Of a stretch of 64,000 nt of DNA, positions 52,602 through 61,448 are shown in pieces. This stretch comes from Cellulomonas chitinilytica. GTDB lineage: Bacteria > Actinomycetota > Actinomycetes > Actinomycetales > Cellulomonadaceae. The notes under the pieces were generated by a model, which saw only the letters and a list, made by a program, of their open reading frames with translations, had not been told where the DNA came from and made no database searches. The number at the start of each line of letters is the position of its first letter. The stretch's first letter is position 1. The translations under genes were made by a program, and so were the position numbers. The DNA lies in the NCBI RefSeq assembly GCF_016862675.1, contig NZ_BONK01000013.1:1-64000 (forward strand). Direction: 5' to 3'.

Positions 52602-52797
52602 GGGGGTTCTCCTACGTCGTTGTCGGATGAACGTGCCGCGCAGGTGTGGCGGACAGGTGCCCGGCACGAGCCGAGCATGACGATCCGGACGATCCACCGC
52701 AAGAGGCCCAGGGTCGCGTGCGCCACCTCGGCGACCTGACCGCCTCGTCCCGACGGAGGCGGGTGCGCGCCCGCCGGCCCCGTGGCAGCGTGGCCGC

Positions 52798-53073
52798 ATG
52801 GGGACGACCCGGCGCCGGATCGTGGTCCGCGGCATGGTCCAGGGCGTGGGCTACCGCTGGTCCATGGCGCGCGAGGCCGACCGGCGCGGCGCCCGCGGCT
52901 GGGTCCGCAACCGGGAGGACGGCGCGGTCGAGGCCGTTGTGGAGGGCGACGAGGAGACCGTCGACGCGCTCGTCGCCTGGGCACGCCGAGGCCCCGCCGG
53001 CGCCGTGGTCAGCGACGTCGACGTGCAGGACGCCCCTCCCGGGCGGCTCGGCGCGTTCGAGATCCGCCCCTGA
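52798..53073 (+). CDS. acyP: Acylphosphatase
   Basis: A 91-residue acylphosphatase fold with GMVQGVGYRWSM (catalytic Arg20) and GWVRNREDGAVEAVVEG (Asn38). Hydrolyses acyl phosphates such as acetyl phosphate or carbamoyl phosphate. Length and motifs match the family fully. Confidence 0.92.
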   Translation: MGTTRRRIVVRGMVQGVGYRWSMAREADRRGARGWVRNREDGAVEAVVEGDEETVDALVAWARRGPAGAVVSDVDVQDAPPGRLGAFEIRP

Positions 53074-53077
53074 CGCC

Positions 53078-53108
53078 TTGACTTCGAGCGCACTCGAAGC
53101 GGCACCCT
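53078..53108 (+). promoter_or_regulatory. MerR-type promoter of the LLM oxidoreductase gene
   Basis: A TTGACT -35 (53078-53083) and CACCCT -10 (53103-53108) are 19 bp apart, the long spacer of MerR-activated promoters. The spacer holds a palindrome CTTCGAG (53082-53088) / CTCGAAG (53093-53099). The regulator gene is not in the window. Confidence 0.65.
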
Positions 53109-53137
53109 GCCGCTGACCCCTCCCGGAAGGACCACCC

Positions 53138-54013
53138 ATGCGCGTCGGCATCCACCTCATGCGGTTCGACTCCGTCGAGCCCGCCCGGCTGCGGCAGGAG
53201 CTCGCCGACACGGCGGGGGCCGCCGAGGCCGCGGGCGTCTCCTGGATCTCCGTCATGGACCACTTCTTCCAGATGGAGCCCGCCGGGTTCCCCGCCGAGG
53301 ACCCGATGCTCGAGGCGTACACGACCCTCGGGTACCTCGCGGGCGTCACCACGACGGCGCAGCTCGGCGTGCTCGTCACCGGCGTCACCTACCGGTACCC
53401 GGGCCTGCTCGCGAAGACCGTCGCGACCCTCGACGTGCTCTCGGGAGGCCGCGCGACCCTCGGCATCGGTGCCGCCTGGTACGACCGCGAGCACCGCGCC
53501 CTCGGCGTGCCGTTCCCGCCGCTCGCCGAGCGGTTCGAACGGCTCGAGGAGGCGCTGCAGATCGCCGGGCAGATGTGGGATCCCGGCCACGAGGGGCCGT
53601 ACGAGGGGAAGCACTACCAGCTCGCCGAGACGCTGTGCCGCCCGCTCCCGCTGAAGCGGCCCGAGATCCTGGTCGGCGGTGGCGGCGAGCGCAAGACGCT
53701 GCGGCTCGTCGCGCAGTACGCCGACGCGTGCAACCTGTTCGCGAGCTCGCCGGACGAGATCGCGCACAAGCTCGACGTGCTGCGCGCGCACTGCGCCGAC
53801 GTCGGCCGCGACCCCGCCGAGGTCCGGGTGACCATGCTGCACGGCAGCGACGCGCTCATCGCCGGGGACGTCGACCGGTTCGTCGAGCAGCTGCGGCCCT
53901 ACGCGGCCCTCGAGGTCGAGACCGTCATCCTGCGCCCGCCGGCGACCAGCCTCGCCGCGTGGGTGCGCGACGCGGTGACGCGGGAGGCCGTCGACCGGCT
54001 GGCTGAGCTCTGA
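53138..54013 (+). CDS. LLM-class (probably F420-dependent) oxidoreductase
   Basis: A 291-residue luciferase-like monooxygenase fold TIM barrel: RVGIHLMRFDSVEPARL, WISVMDHFFQMEP, VTGVTYRYPGLLAKTVATLDVLSGGRATLGIGAAWYDREH (the typical central strand/helix) and PEILVGGGGERKTLRLVAQYADACN. In actinobacteria this subgroup usually uses F420; FMN cannot be ruled out. GGAAGGA precedes the ATG. Expression is expected to depend on a MerR activator. Confidence 0.88.
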   Translation: MRVGIHLMRFDSVEPARLRQELADTAGAAEAAGVSWISVMDHFFQMEPAGFPAEDPMLEAYTTLGYLAGVTTTAQLGVLVTGVTYRYPGLLAKTVATLDVLSGGRATLGIGAAWYDREHRALGVPFPPLAERFERLEEALQIAGQMWDPGHEGPYEGKHYQLAETLCRPLPLKRPEILVGGGGERKTLRLVAQYADACNLFASSPDEIAHKLDVLRAHCADVGRDPAEVRVTMLHGSDALIAGDVDRFVEQLRPYAALEVETVILRPPATSLAAWVRDAVTREAVDRLAEL

Positions 54014-54031
54014 GCCGCCGCGCGGGTCCGC

Positions 54032-54376
54032 TCAGCTCGTCGCCCGTGCGGCGAGCGCGGCGACCTGTGCGCACTCGTCGGCGGACGTCAGGTGCTCGAG
54101 CCGCACGCCCGTGACGAGGTAGCAGCCACCCGGCGCCTGGACACCGCCGGGATGCACCGTCACCGTGTCGCCGCGGTCGGCCGCGTGCTGGACGACCGCC
54201 GCGACGCCGCCCCGCTCGAACGCGTCGGCGTACCCGGCGGCGACGTCGCGCTCGTGCACACCCCAGGAGACGACGGCGGCGGTGAGGACCAGGAGCCCGA
54301 GCAGCACCCACCTCACCGACCCGAGCCGGAGGGGGATCGTGCCCTGGACCCGCGTGCCTGGCGTCGTGGACGACAT
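54032..54376 (-). CDS. Small single-pass membrane protein
   Basis: A 114-residue protein with one membrane helix (about 23-40, VLLGLLVLTAAVVSWGV) and an exterior domain with two Cys (GGCYLV, DECAQV) that may pair. Unknown family. About 240 bp separate it from the divergent beta-helix gene. Confidence 0.55.
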   Translation of the reverse strand: MSSTTPGTRVQGTIPLRLGSVRWVLLGLLVLTAAVVSWGVHERDVAAGYADAFERGGVAAVVQHAADRGDTVTVHPGGVQAPGGCYLVTGVRLEHLTSADECAQVAALAARATS

Positions 54377-54616
54377 CGTCGCTCCTGTGCTGGTGCCCGA
54401 CGGATCGAGGGACCGCCGACCGGCGTCCCTGCCGAGCGGACGGGCCGGCGCTACGCCACCAAGGTAGCCGGTCCCCTCGAGCGACCGCAGCACCTCGACC
54501 GGGACGGCCGCAGAGCGGACAAAACGGGTCGAAACGGTTGTGAACGGACGGGGCGTGGAGGAGCGTGGTGCCCGCGCCCGTCATCGCGGGCCGACGAACG
54601 CTCAACGGGGGAAGCG

Positions 54617-55723
54617 ATGCGTCTGTCCGTGCTCGTCATGCCTGTCGTGGTGGCTGCCGCCGCGATGACCACCGCGCTCGCCGCACCCGCGGGCGCCTAC
54701 CCGCCCGAGCCCGCGTGCGGCACGACGCTGACCGTCGACACGTCCCTCCGGCGGGACCTCGCGTGCCCGGGCGACGGGCTGACCCTGGCGCCGGGCGTGA
54801 CCCTGAACCTGCGCGGGCACACCCTGTCCGGGTCGAGGACGGGGACCGGCCTGTCGGTCTCGGCGTTCGGGCCGGTCGTCGTGAGGAACGGCACGGTCGC
54901 CGGGTGGGGCACCGGCATCGCGACCCTCCTGGAGGGCGAGTGGGAAGGTGTCGGCAGTCCTCTCACGGTCGAGCGGGTGACCTTCCGGGACAACCACCGA
55001 GGACTGGACACGACCGGGCTGGACGGCACCGGCGAGTACGTCAAGCCGACCACGGTCGTCCGCTCGACGTTCGACCGGAACGACGAGGGCCTCGTCGCCG
55101 GCTGGCAGACCGGGGCGAAGGTCGACCGGTCGACGTTCGTCGGCAACGGGGTCGGCGCCTGGTCGGCGGGGTTCTCATCCGTCGACATCGATCGCTCCCG
55201 GTTCGAGGGCAACGCCACGGCCCTGCGGGTGTACGAGGCCTGGGCGACGGTGGCGCGCAGCACGTTCGTCGACAACACCCTGGGGGTCACGCACACCAAC
55301 CTCGGTGCGGTGACGATCGCCGACAGCCGGTTCGCCGGCGGAGACGTCGCCGTCACCGCCTCGTGGGACTCCGACGTCGCCGTGAGCGGTTCCACGTTCA
55401 CCGGGAGCGGCACGGGCGTGCTCATGGACGTCGGCATCGGGACGTTCGAGCGGAACACGTTCACGTCCAACGGGATCGGGTTCCACCTCACCGTCGCCGG
55501 GGCCGGCGTGGTGCTGCGGGACAACGTGTTCCGGGCCAACGGCGACGGGATCCTGTCGGACGTGGACGCACCCGGCCTCCAGCTCGGTGGCAACACCGCA
55601 CGACGGAACACCGGCTGGGGCATCTACGCGCCGGGCGCCGTCGACCTCGGGGGCAACACGGCACGGGGCAACGGCAGGTCGCCGCAGTGCGTCGGCGTCG
55701 TGTGCGCGACGCAGGCGTCCTGA
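54617..55723 (+). CDS. Secreted right-handed beta-helix repeat protein
   Basis: A 368-residue exported protein (signal peptide to about 27, AAPAGAYPP). The rest is built of PbH1-type coils with repeating patterns such as VVRSTFDRNDEG, VDRSTFVGNGVG, IDRSRFEGNAT, VARSTFVDNTLG and VSGSTFTGSGTG, spaced about 22-24 residues. This parallel beta-helix is common in pectate-lyase-like and surface carbohydrate-binding or lyase proteins. No catalytic residues are evident. GGGGGAAG precedes the ATG. Confidence 0.8.
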   Translation: MRLSVLVMPVVVAAAAMTTALAAPAGAYPPEPACGTTLTVDTSLRRDLACPGDGLTLAPGVTLNLRGHTLSGSRTGTGLSVSAFGPVVVRNGTVAGWGTGIATLLEGEWEGVGSPLTVERVTFRDNHRGLDTTGLDGTGEYVKPTTVVRSTFDRNDEGLVAGWQTGAKVDRSTFVGNGVGAWSAGFSSVDIDRSRFEGNATALRVYEAWATVARSTFVDNTLGVTHTNLGAVTIADSRFAGGDVAVTASWDSDVAVSGSTFTGSGTGVLMDVGIGTFERNTFTSNGIGFHLTVAGAGVVLRDNVFRANGDGILSDVDAPGLQLGGNTARRNTGWGIYAPGAVDLGGNTARGNGRSPQCVGVVCATQAS

Positions 55724-55736
55724 GGGCGCCGCGACG

Positions 55737-55752
55737 GCACGACCGGTCGTGC
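55737..55752. terminator. 16-bp palindrome between convergent genes
   Basis: GCACGACC/GGTCGTGC is perfect and touches the last base of the mtnN stop codon; possible terminator with a tight loop or binding site. Confidence 0.3.
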
Positions 55753-56456
55753 TAGCCGGTCACCTCGAGCGAGCGCAGCACCTCGACGACGACCGCCGCG
55801 GACCGGTCCGCCGCGTCGTCGACGTGCGCCAGGAAGTCCTCCCCGGCGACGGGCCCGCACAGGTCGGAGATGCCGCGGACCGACAGGAACGGCACGCCGT
55901 ACAGGTGGCTGGTGTGCGCGAGCGCCGCCGACTCCATGTCGGTCGCGAGGGCCCCGGGGAACGCCGCACGGATCCGGTCCACCCGGCTCGCGTCGATGAA
56001 CGCGTCCCCGGACAGCACGGTGCCGGAGAGCACGGTCAGGTCGACGGACGCGGTCGCGGCGGCGTCGTGCAGCGCCTTCTCGGCGGCGTACACCTCGGGC
56101 ATCCCCGGCACCTGGCCGAGCGAGTAGCCGAACGCCCGGGCGTCGGCCCCGGAGTACAGGTACTCGGACCCGACGACGACGTCGCCGACCCGGACGTCGA
56201 CCCCGACGCCCCCGGCCGAGCCCGCGCTCACCAGGGCGCGGGGGTGGGTGGCGTTGATCGCGACCGCCGCGGCCGTCGCGGAGTTCACCAGACCGATGCC
56301 GCACGTCACGAGGAGCACCTGGCGCCCCGCGAGCGTCGCCATCCGGTGCTCGGCGTGACCGACCCGGGTCGCGGGACCGACGAAGTCCGCGCGGTCGGCG
56401 AACGGCGCGGCCTCGTCGGCCATCGCCGTGACGATGACGGCGTCGACGGCGATCAC
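55752..56456 (-). CDS. mtnN: 5'-methylthioadenosine/S-adenosylhomocysteine nucleosidase
   Basis: A 234-residue PNP-fold nucleosidase that cuts adenine from SAH and [18 protein letters not shown] and SAGSAGGVG form the phosphate-equivalent/ribose region, [10 protein letters not shown] carries the Met-Glu ribose binders, and GISDLCG the catalytic Asp. GTG start overlaps the luxS stop as GTGA, so the two consecutive steps of SAH recycling are coupled. Confidence 0.88.
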   Translation of the reverse strand: MIAVDAVIVTAMADEAAPFADRADFVGPATRVGHAEHRMATLAGRQVLLVTCGIGLVNSATAAAVAINATHPRALVSAGSAGGVGVDVRVGDVVVGSEYLYSGADARAFGYSLGQVPGMPEVYAAEKALHDAAATASVDLTVLSGTVLSGDAFIDASRVDRIRAAFPGALATDMESAALAHTSHLYGVPFLSVRGISDLCGPVAGEDFLAHVDDAADRSAAVVVEVLRSLEVTG

Positions 56457-56920
56457 GCGGTCACCTGGCTCCACTCGTCGCGCGCGGCGAGGAACGTCCG
56501 AGCCGCCTCCTGCGCGCCGGCGAGCGTGTGGTTCGCGCCCCAGCCGCACTGCACCTCGTTCGCGGCGGGCACCTCGGTGGCCGTCGTGACGTCCTGCAGC
56601 GTGCTCTGCACCAGGTCGAGGACGTCGTCGTACGCCCACTCGCCCTGCAGGATCAGGTAGAAGCCCGTCTGGCAGCCCATCGGCGAGAAGTCGACGACCC
56701 GGTCCGAGTGGTTGCGGGAGTGCTCCGCGAACAGGTGCTCCAGCGAGTGCACGGTGGGCATCTCGAGGTGCGCCACGTTCGGCTGCGTGAACCGCACGTC
56801 GTACTTCTGGATGACGTCGCCCGCGGGCAGCACCTTGGTGTCGGCGAGGCGGACGTACGGGGCGGCGACGGTGCGGTGGTCGAGGTTGAAGGACTCGACG
56901 TTCATGCGGGGCTGGTTCAC
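56453..56920 (-). CDS. luxS: S-ribosylhomocysteine lyase (LuxS)
   Basis: A 155-residue LuxS with the zinc motif HSLEH (58-62), Cys83 (MGCQTGFY) as catalytic base/nucleophile and Cys125 (VQCGWG) as third zinc ligand. It makes homocysteine and DPD, the autoinducer-2 precursor, from the product of the next gene's reaction. GTG 56920 is used; an ATG at 56905 (MNVESF) aligns with other LuxS starts and is equally possible. Confidence 0.93.
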   Translation of the reverse strand: MNQPRMNVESFNLDHRTVAAPYVRLADTKVLPAGDVIQKYDVRFTQPNVAHLEMPTVHSLEHLFAEHSRNHSDRVVDFSPMGCQTGFYLILQGEWAYDDVLDLVQSTLQDVTTATEVPAANEVQCGWGANHTLAGAQEAARTFLAARDEWSQVTA

Positions 56921-56990
56921 GGCAGAGGTCCTGTCGGTCGGGAGTGCTCCATTGTCCCTCGTGAGACCGGTGCGGTTGACGCGCGTCCGC

Positions 56991-58034
56991 TCAGCGGGCG
57001 AGGCGCTCGACGATCGCGCCGTACAGCGCCGGGAGGGCGGCCGCGAGCGGCACGATCCCGCCGCGCACCGGTGAGCCCGCGGCGGACACCAGGCCGGCCG
57101 TGATCAGCCGGTAGTCCCGGGTGGCCGCCGTCCACGCCCGCTCGTACGCCGCGTTGGACCGGGCGACGTCCGCGCCGAGCGTGACGACGGCCGCGTGCGC
57201 CTGCGCCAGGCCGACCCGCAGGCCCTCCCCGGTGAGCGCGTCGACGTATCCCGACGCGTCGCCGACGAGCCGGATCCGTCCCGCCGTGCGGGCGGTGGTG
57301 CGCTGCCGGAGCGGACCCGCGCCGCGGGTGGGACCCAGCACGGGTGCGCCGGCCAGGTGCTCGCGCAGCGCGGGCATCGCGTCGAGCGTGCGGTCGACGT
57401 CGGTGCGCGGCGGGCCGAGCAGCGCGATCCCGACGACGTCGTCGGACACCGGCGTCACGTACGCCTCCGTCGTGCGGCCCCAGTGCACCTCGACGAGGTC
57501 CGACCACGGCTGCACCCGGAAGTGCCGGCGGACGCCGTACCGCCGCCGGGCGCGCGCCTGGCTGTTCGGGGCGTCGAGCCCGGCCTGGCGGCGGACCACG
57601 GAGTGCAGGCCGTCGCACGCGAGGAGCCACCGGCCGCGCACCCCCGCGGCGGTCGCGCCGTCCCGGTCCTGGTGGACGACCTCCGCGCGACCGGCGACCA
57701 CCGTCGCGCCCAGCTCGTCGGCCCGTGCGGCGAGCGCGGCGTGCAGGGTGGTGCGCCGCACGCCCAGGCCCGGGCCGGTGGCGAACAGGTGGTCGGCGAC
57801 CCGGTCGCCCGACACGTACCGGATCCCGGTCAGCACGTGGCCCTCGGGATGCACCCCGAGACGTGCGAGCGCCGCCACCGCGCCGGGCATCAGCCCCTCG
57901 CCGCACGCCTTGTCGACGGGCGTGGCGCGCGGCTCGACGACGACGACCGACAGTCCCGCGAGCCGCGCCTCGATCGCGGCGGCCAGCCCGACGGGCCCGC
58001 CGCCGACGACGAGCACGTCCGCGTCGGTCCTCAT
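56991..58034 (-). CDS. FAD-dependent oxidoreductase/hydroxylase (SrsC-like)
   Basis: A 347-residue flavoprotein with N-terminal [17 protein letters not shown]ossmann motif, the DG motif region ([16 protein letters not shown]) and the GD motif ([18 protein letters not shown]), as in PHBH-type hydroxylases and geranylgeranyl-reductase-like proteins. It follows a methyltransferase and a type III PKS with coupled starts, the srsA-srsB-srsC order of Streptomyces griseus, where SrsC hydroxylates alkylresorcinols that become quinones. ATG 58034 overlaps the methyltransferase stop. Confidence 0.82.
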   Translation of the reverse strand: MRTDADVLVVGGGPVGLAAAIEARLAGLSVVVVEPRATPVDKACGEGLMPGAVAALARLGVHPEGHVLTGIRYVSGDRVADHLFATGPGLGVRRTTLHAALAARADELGATVVAGRAEVVHQDRDGATAAGVRGRWLLACDGLHSVVRRQAGLDAPNSQARARRRYGVRRHFRVQPWSDLVEVHWGRTTEAYVTPVSDDVVGIALLGPPRTDVDRTLDAMPALREHLAGAPVLGPTRGAGPLRQRTTARTAGRIRLVGDASGYVDALTGEGLRVGLAQAHAAVVTLGADVARSNAAYERAWTAATRDYRLITAGLVSAAGSPVRGGIVPLAAALPALYGAIVERLAR

Positions 58035-58555
58035 GTGCCGGCGGGCTCGGCCGCGCGCAGGGCGCGCTCCTCGGCCGGGATGCGAAAACCGAGCAGCAGC
58101 ACGGCGTTGAGCACCGTGAACGCGAGCGCCGTGACCCACGCGGTGTGGACCAGGGGGAGCGCGGCGCCCTCGACGGCCACCGCGACGTAGTTGGGGTGCC
58201 GCAGCCACCGGTACGGCCCGCGGTGCACCAGGTCGGCGCCGGGCACCACGATGATCCGGGTGTTCCACTGCGGCCCGAGGGTCGCGATGCACCACCACCG
58301 CAGCGCCTGGGCGGCCAGCACGGCCGCGAACGCGGTCCACCCGAGCACCGGAAGGAACGGCCGGTCGGCGACGTGCACCTCCACGACGCACGCCACGAGC
58401 AGGCCGGTGTGCAGGGCCACCATCGGCGGGTAGTGCCGGGCGCCCGTCTCGACACCGCCCCGCGCGAACGCCCACCGCGCGTTCCGGGACGCGACGACCA
58501 GCTCGGCGAGCCGCTCGAACCCCACGGCGAGCACGAGCGCGTCGTACCAGGTCAC
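58031..58555 (-). CDS. Isoprenylcysteine-carboxyl-methyltransferase-like membrane methyltransferase (SrsB-like)
   Basis: A 174-residue protein with four to five membrane helices. The C-terminal HRGPYRWLRHPNYVAVAVEG is the SAM-binding signature of ICMT/PEMT-type methyltransferases. In srs-type clusters this protein methylates the phenolic hydroxyl of an alkylresorcinol. GTG start overlaps the PKS stop (GTGA). Confidence 0.83.
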   Translation of the reverse strand: MTWYDALVLAVGFERLAELVVASRNARWAFARGGVETGARHYPPMVALHTGLLVACVVEVHVADRPFLPVLGWTAFAAVLAAQALRWWCIATLGPQWNTRIIVVPGADLVHRGPYRWLRHPNYVAVAVEGAALPLVHTAWVTALAFTVLNAVLLLGFRIPAEERALRAAEPAGT

Positions 58556-59625
58556 GCGACCTCCTCCGGCCACCGCAGCAGGACCGCCTCGGCGCTCACG
58601 CCCGGCCCGAACGCGAACACGACCCCCGCCGACCCGGGGACGGCGCCGCCGTCCCGCAGCCGGTCCGCCAGCACGTGCAGCACCGACGCGGACGACAGGT
58701 TGCCGACCCGGGACAGAGACTCCCAGCTCGCGGCGAACGCCCCCTCGGGCACGTCGAGCGACCGGGCGGCCGCCTCCAGGATCCGCGGGCCGCCGGCGTG
58801 CGCCACCCACGTGTCCACGTCGCTCACCTTGAGGCCGTGCGCGGCGAGCAGGTCCACGACGTCGGGGCCGAGGTGACGCTCGACGACGTCGGCGAGGCTC
58901 GCGGCCAGCACGATGCGGAACCCGCTGCCGCCGATGTCCCAGCCGAGCATCCCCGCCGTGTCCGGGTAGAGCGCGCTGCGGCTGTCGACGACGTCCACGC
59001 CGCCGACGTCCTGCGCCCGGGCGGACCCCACCATGACGGCGGCGGCCGCACCGTCCCCGAACAGGCCGCTCGAGACGACGTTCGCCATCGAGTCGTCCCC
59101 GCGCTGCAGCGTCAGCGAGCACAGCTCGACGGACACCAGCAGCGCGACGTCGTGCGGGTGCCCCTGCAGGTAGTCCCGGACGCGGGCGATCCCCGCCGCC
59201 CCGGCCACGCACCCCAGCCCGAACACGGGGATCCGGCGCACGTCGTTCCGCAGGCCCAGGTGCTCGACGAGCAGCGCGTCGAGCGACGGGGCACCGATCC
59301 CCGTGATCGAGGTGAACAGCACGAAGTCGACGTCGGCCGGCGCGAGGCCGGCGCCCGCGAGCGCCGCGCGGCAGGCGGTGCCCGCCAGGGCGAGGCCCTC
59401 GCGCAGGAACGCGTCGTTGGCGTCCGCGAACGACGTGAGCGAGGCGTACGCGTCGAGCGGCAGCGCCGTGTGCCGCGTCGCGATCCCGGTGCCGGCGTGC
59501 ACCCGCTCGATGACCGCCCGTCGCCGCGGGTCCGCGGTGAGCAGGGGGGCGAGCGTGGCGGTGATGTCGGACTGCGGGTACGAGTGCGGGGGAAGGACGG
59601 GGGCGATCGAGGCGATCCGCGCCAT
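58552..59625 (-). CDS. Type III polyketide synthase (alkylresorcinol/alkylpyrone type)
   Basis: A 357-residue chalcone-synthase-fold enzyme with the Cys-His-Asn triad: Cys139 (GLGCVAGAAG), His276 (WVAHAGGP) and Asn309 (RVGNLSSASVL). It condenses a starter acyl-CoA with malonyl-CoA units; genes for a methyltransferase and a flavoprotein follow in one coupled operon. By analogy with SrsA it would use long-chain acyl-CoA to form a phenolic lipid, but product length and cyclisation cannot be read from sequence. Confidence 0.9.
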   Translation of the reverse strand: MARIASIAPVLPPHSYPQSDITATLAPLLTADPRRRAVIERVHAGTGIATRHTALPLDAYASLTSFADANDAFLREGLALAGTACRAALAGAGLAPADVDFVLFTSITGIGAPSLDALLVEHLGLRNDVRRIPVFGLGCVAGAAGIARVRDYLQGHPHDVALLVSVELCSLTLQRGDDSMANVVSSGLFGDGAAAAVMVGSARAQDVGGVDVVDSRSALYPDTAGMLGWDIGGSGFRIVLAASLADVVERHLGPDVVDLLAAHGLKVSDVDTWVAHAGGPRILEAAARSLDVPEGAFAASWESLSRVGNLSSASVLHVLADRLRDGGAVPGSAGVVFAFGPGVSAEAVLLRWPEEVA

Positions 59626-59728
59626 GGGGGCATCGTGTCACGCACGTCCGGTTCCGTCGCCCGTTCGCCGGGCCTGTCCGGGCAGGTCGCGCACCTGCGA
59701 CGATGGCGCGGTCCGGGGAGGTGGGCGC

Positions 59729-60577
59729 GTGAGCGAGGTGGACGTGCGACCGCGGCGTGCGGCCGTCGAGCTCGCGCTCGCGTCCCACCCGGGACCGACG
59801 GTCGCGGTCACGCTCTTCGCGGCGGCGATGGCGCTCGGCGCGGGTGCGCCGGCCCGGACGGCGACGCTCGTCACGCTCGCGGTGCTCGCCGGGCAGCTGT
59901 CGATCGGCTGGTCGAACGACTGGGTCGACGCGGCCCGGGACGCCGCCGTCGGCCGCACCGACAAGCCGGTGGGCGCGGGTCGGCTGCCGGTGCGCGCCGT
60001 GCGGGCGGCGGCGTGGGCGGCGGCGGCGGCCTGCGTGGTCCTGTCCGCGACGCTCGGGTGGCGTGCCGGGCTGCTCAACGTCGCGACCGTCGCGTCGGCC
60101 TGGTCCTACAACGTGCGCCTCAAGAGCAGCGCCTGGTCCTGGGCGCCGTTCGCGTTCTCGTTCGGGCTGCTGCCGATGGTCGTCGCGCTCGCGCTGCCCG
60201 GGGCGCCCGCCGCGTCCTGGTGGGCGGTCGCGGGCGGTGCGCTGCTCGGCGTCGGCGCGCACCTGGCGAACGTCCTGCCCGACCTGGAGGACGACGAGGG
60301 CACGGGGGTGCGCGGTGCGGGGCACCGGCTCGGCCGGACCGGCACGAGCGTGCTCGCCACGGGCACGCTGCTGGCCGCGACCTTGCTCGTCGTCGTCGCC
60401 CCCGCTGGCCGCCCGACGCCGGCGGCCGTGGCGGCGCTCGTCGGGGCGGCCGTGCTGGCCGTGACGGGCACGCTCGTGGCGCTCCGGGCGACACGGAGCA
60501 GGCTGCCGTTCGCGGCGGCGATCGCGGTCGCCGCCGTCGACGTCGTGCTCCTCGTCGCCTCCGACTGGGTGGTCTGA
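59729..60577 (+). CDS. UbiA-family prenyltransferase
   Basis: A 282-residue integral membrane protein with eight to nine helices. The first Asp-rich motif NDWVDAARD (63-71) and the second DLEDDEGTG near 190 are the diphosphate-magnesium sites of UbiA enzymes, which transfer isoprenyl chains to aromatic acceptors or make digeranylgeranyl ethers. It is divergent from the PKS operon (103-bp gap), so the PKS-derived aromatic is a plausible acceptor. GTG start with GGGGAGG upstream. Confidence 0.85.
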   Translation: MSEVDVRPRRAAVELALASHPGPTVAVTLFAAAMALGAGAPARTATLVTLAVLAGQLSIGWSNDWVDAARDAAVGRTDKPVGAGRLPVRAVRAAAWAAAAACVVLSATLGWRAGLLNVATVASAWSYNVRLKSSAWSWAPFAFSFGLLPMVVALALPGAPAASWWAVAGGALLGVGAHLANVLPDLEDDEGTGVRGAGHRLGRTGTSVLATGTLLAATLLVVVAPAGRPTPAAVAALVGAAVLAVTGTLVALRATRSRLPFAAAIAVAAVDVVLLVASDWVV

Positions 60578-60584
60578 GCCCGGC

Positions 60585-61448
60585 TCAGGACGACACGTCC
60601 GCCGTCGTGAACCGCGCCCACGCGAGCGCCGAGAACACCGCCACCCAGGCCGCCTGCACGCCGAGGCCACCGGCGACGACCTGCCAGTCGGGCTCGATCC
60701 GCAGGAACTCCGCGAAGTCGAGCCAGTGGTGGGTGAGCAGCCACGGGTGGATCGCCGAGAGCGCCGGCAGGGTGTCGAGCACGCCCGAGACGATCGCGGT
60801 GACGACGGTCGCGGCCATCGCCCCGACCGGCACCTCGGTGAGGGTCGAGTAGAACAGCCCGACGGCGACGAGCCCCGTCATCGACAGCGCCACGTAGGCG
60901 ACGACCCCCGCGATGCGCACGGCGCCGACGCCGAGCGGCACGGTGTCGCCGGACAGCAGGACGACGTCGTGCAGCCCGAAGAACGCCGCACCCGCCACCA
61001 GGCCGACGACCGCGATCGCGAGCACGGCCGAGCCCGCGAACGCGAGCGCGGCGAGCGCCTTGACGACGAGCAGCCGGGTCCGCGCGACCGGCACCACGAG
61101 CAGGTACCGCAGCGTCCCCGCCGACGCCTCGCCCGCGACCGCGTCACCGGACGCGATCCCGATGGTCAGCGGCAGCAGGAACGGCAGGCACACGAAGATC
61201 GACGCGACGACGAGGAAGATCCCGTTCTCGGTGACCTTGCCGACGAACCCGGGACCCTGCCCGGCGAGGTCGGTGTCCCGCGTGAGGAACAGGACGAGCC
61301 CGAGCAGCAGCGGCACGGCCGCGAGCCCGGCGAGCAGCACGAGGTTGCGGCGGCGCCCGAGCTGGAGGCGCAGCTCGCTGCGCAGCAGCCGCCCGAACGC
61401 GCCGCGGACCTGCACGGGTGCGCCGACCATGGTCTCAGCGTGCGACAT
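60585..61448 (-). CDS. ABC-2-type exporter permease
   Basis: A 287-residue protein with six membrane helices and an ABC-2 permease pattern (SGDAVAGEASAGTLRYLLVVPVARTRLLVVK between helices 2 and 3). The ATG at 61448 has GGAGGG upstream and overlaps the ATPase gene by 14 bp. It is the last gene of an exporter operon with the ATPase and the LolA-like protein. Substrate unknown. Confidence 0.85.
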   Translation of the reverse strand: MSHAETMVGAPVQVRGAFGRLLRSELRLQLGRRRNLVLLAGLAAVPLLLGLVLFLTRDTDLAGQGPGFVGKVTENGIFLVVASIFVCLPFLLPLTIGIASGDAVAGEASAGTLRYLLVVPVARTRLLVVKALAALAFAGSAVLAIAVVGLVAGAAFFGLHDVVLLSGDTVPLGVGAVRIAGVVAYVALSMTGLVAVGLFYSTLTEVPVGAMAATVVTAIVSGVLDTLPALSAIHPWLLTHHWLDFAEFLRIEPDWQVVAGGLGVQAAWVAVFSALAWARFTTADVSS

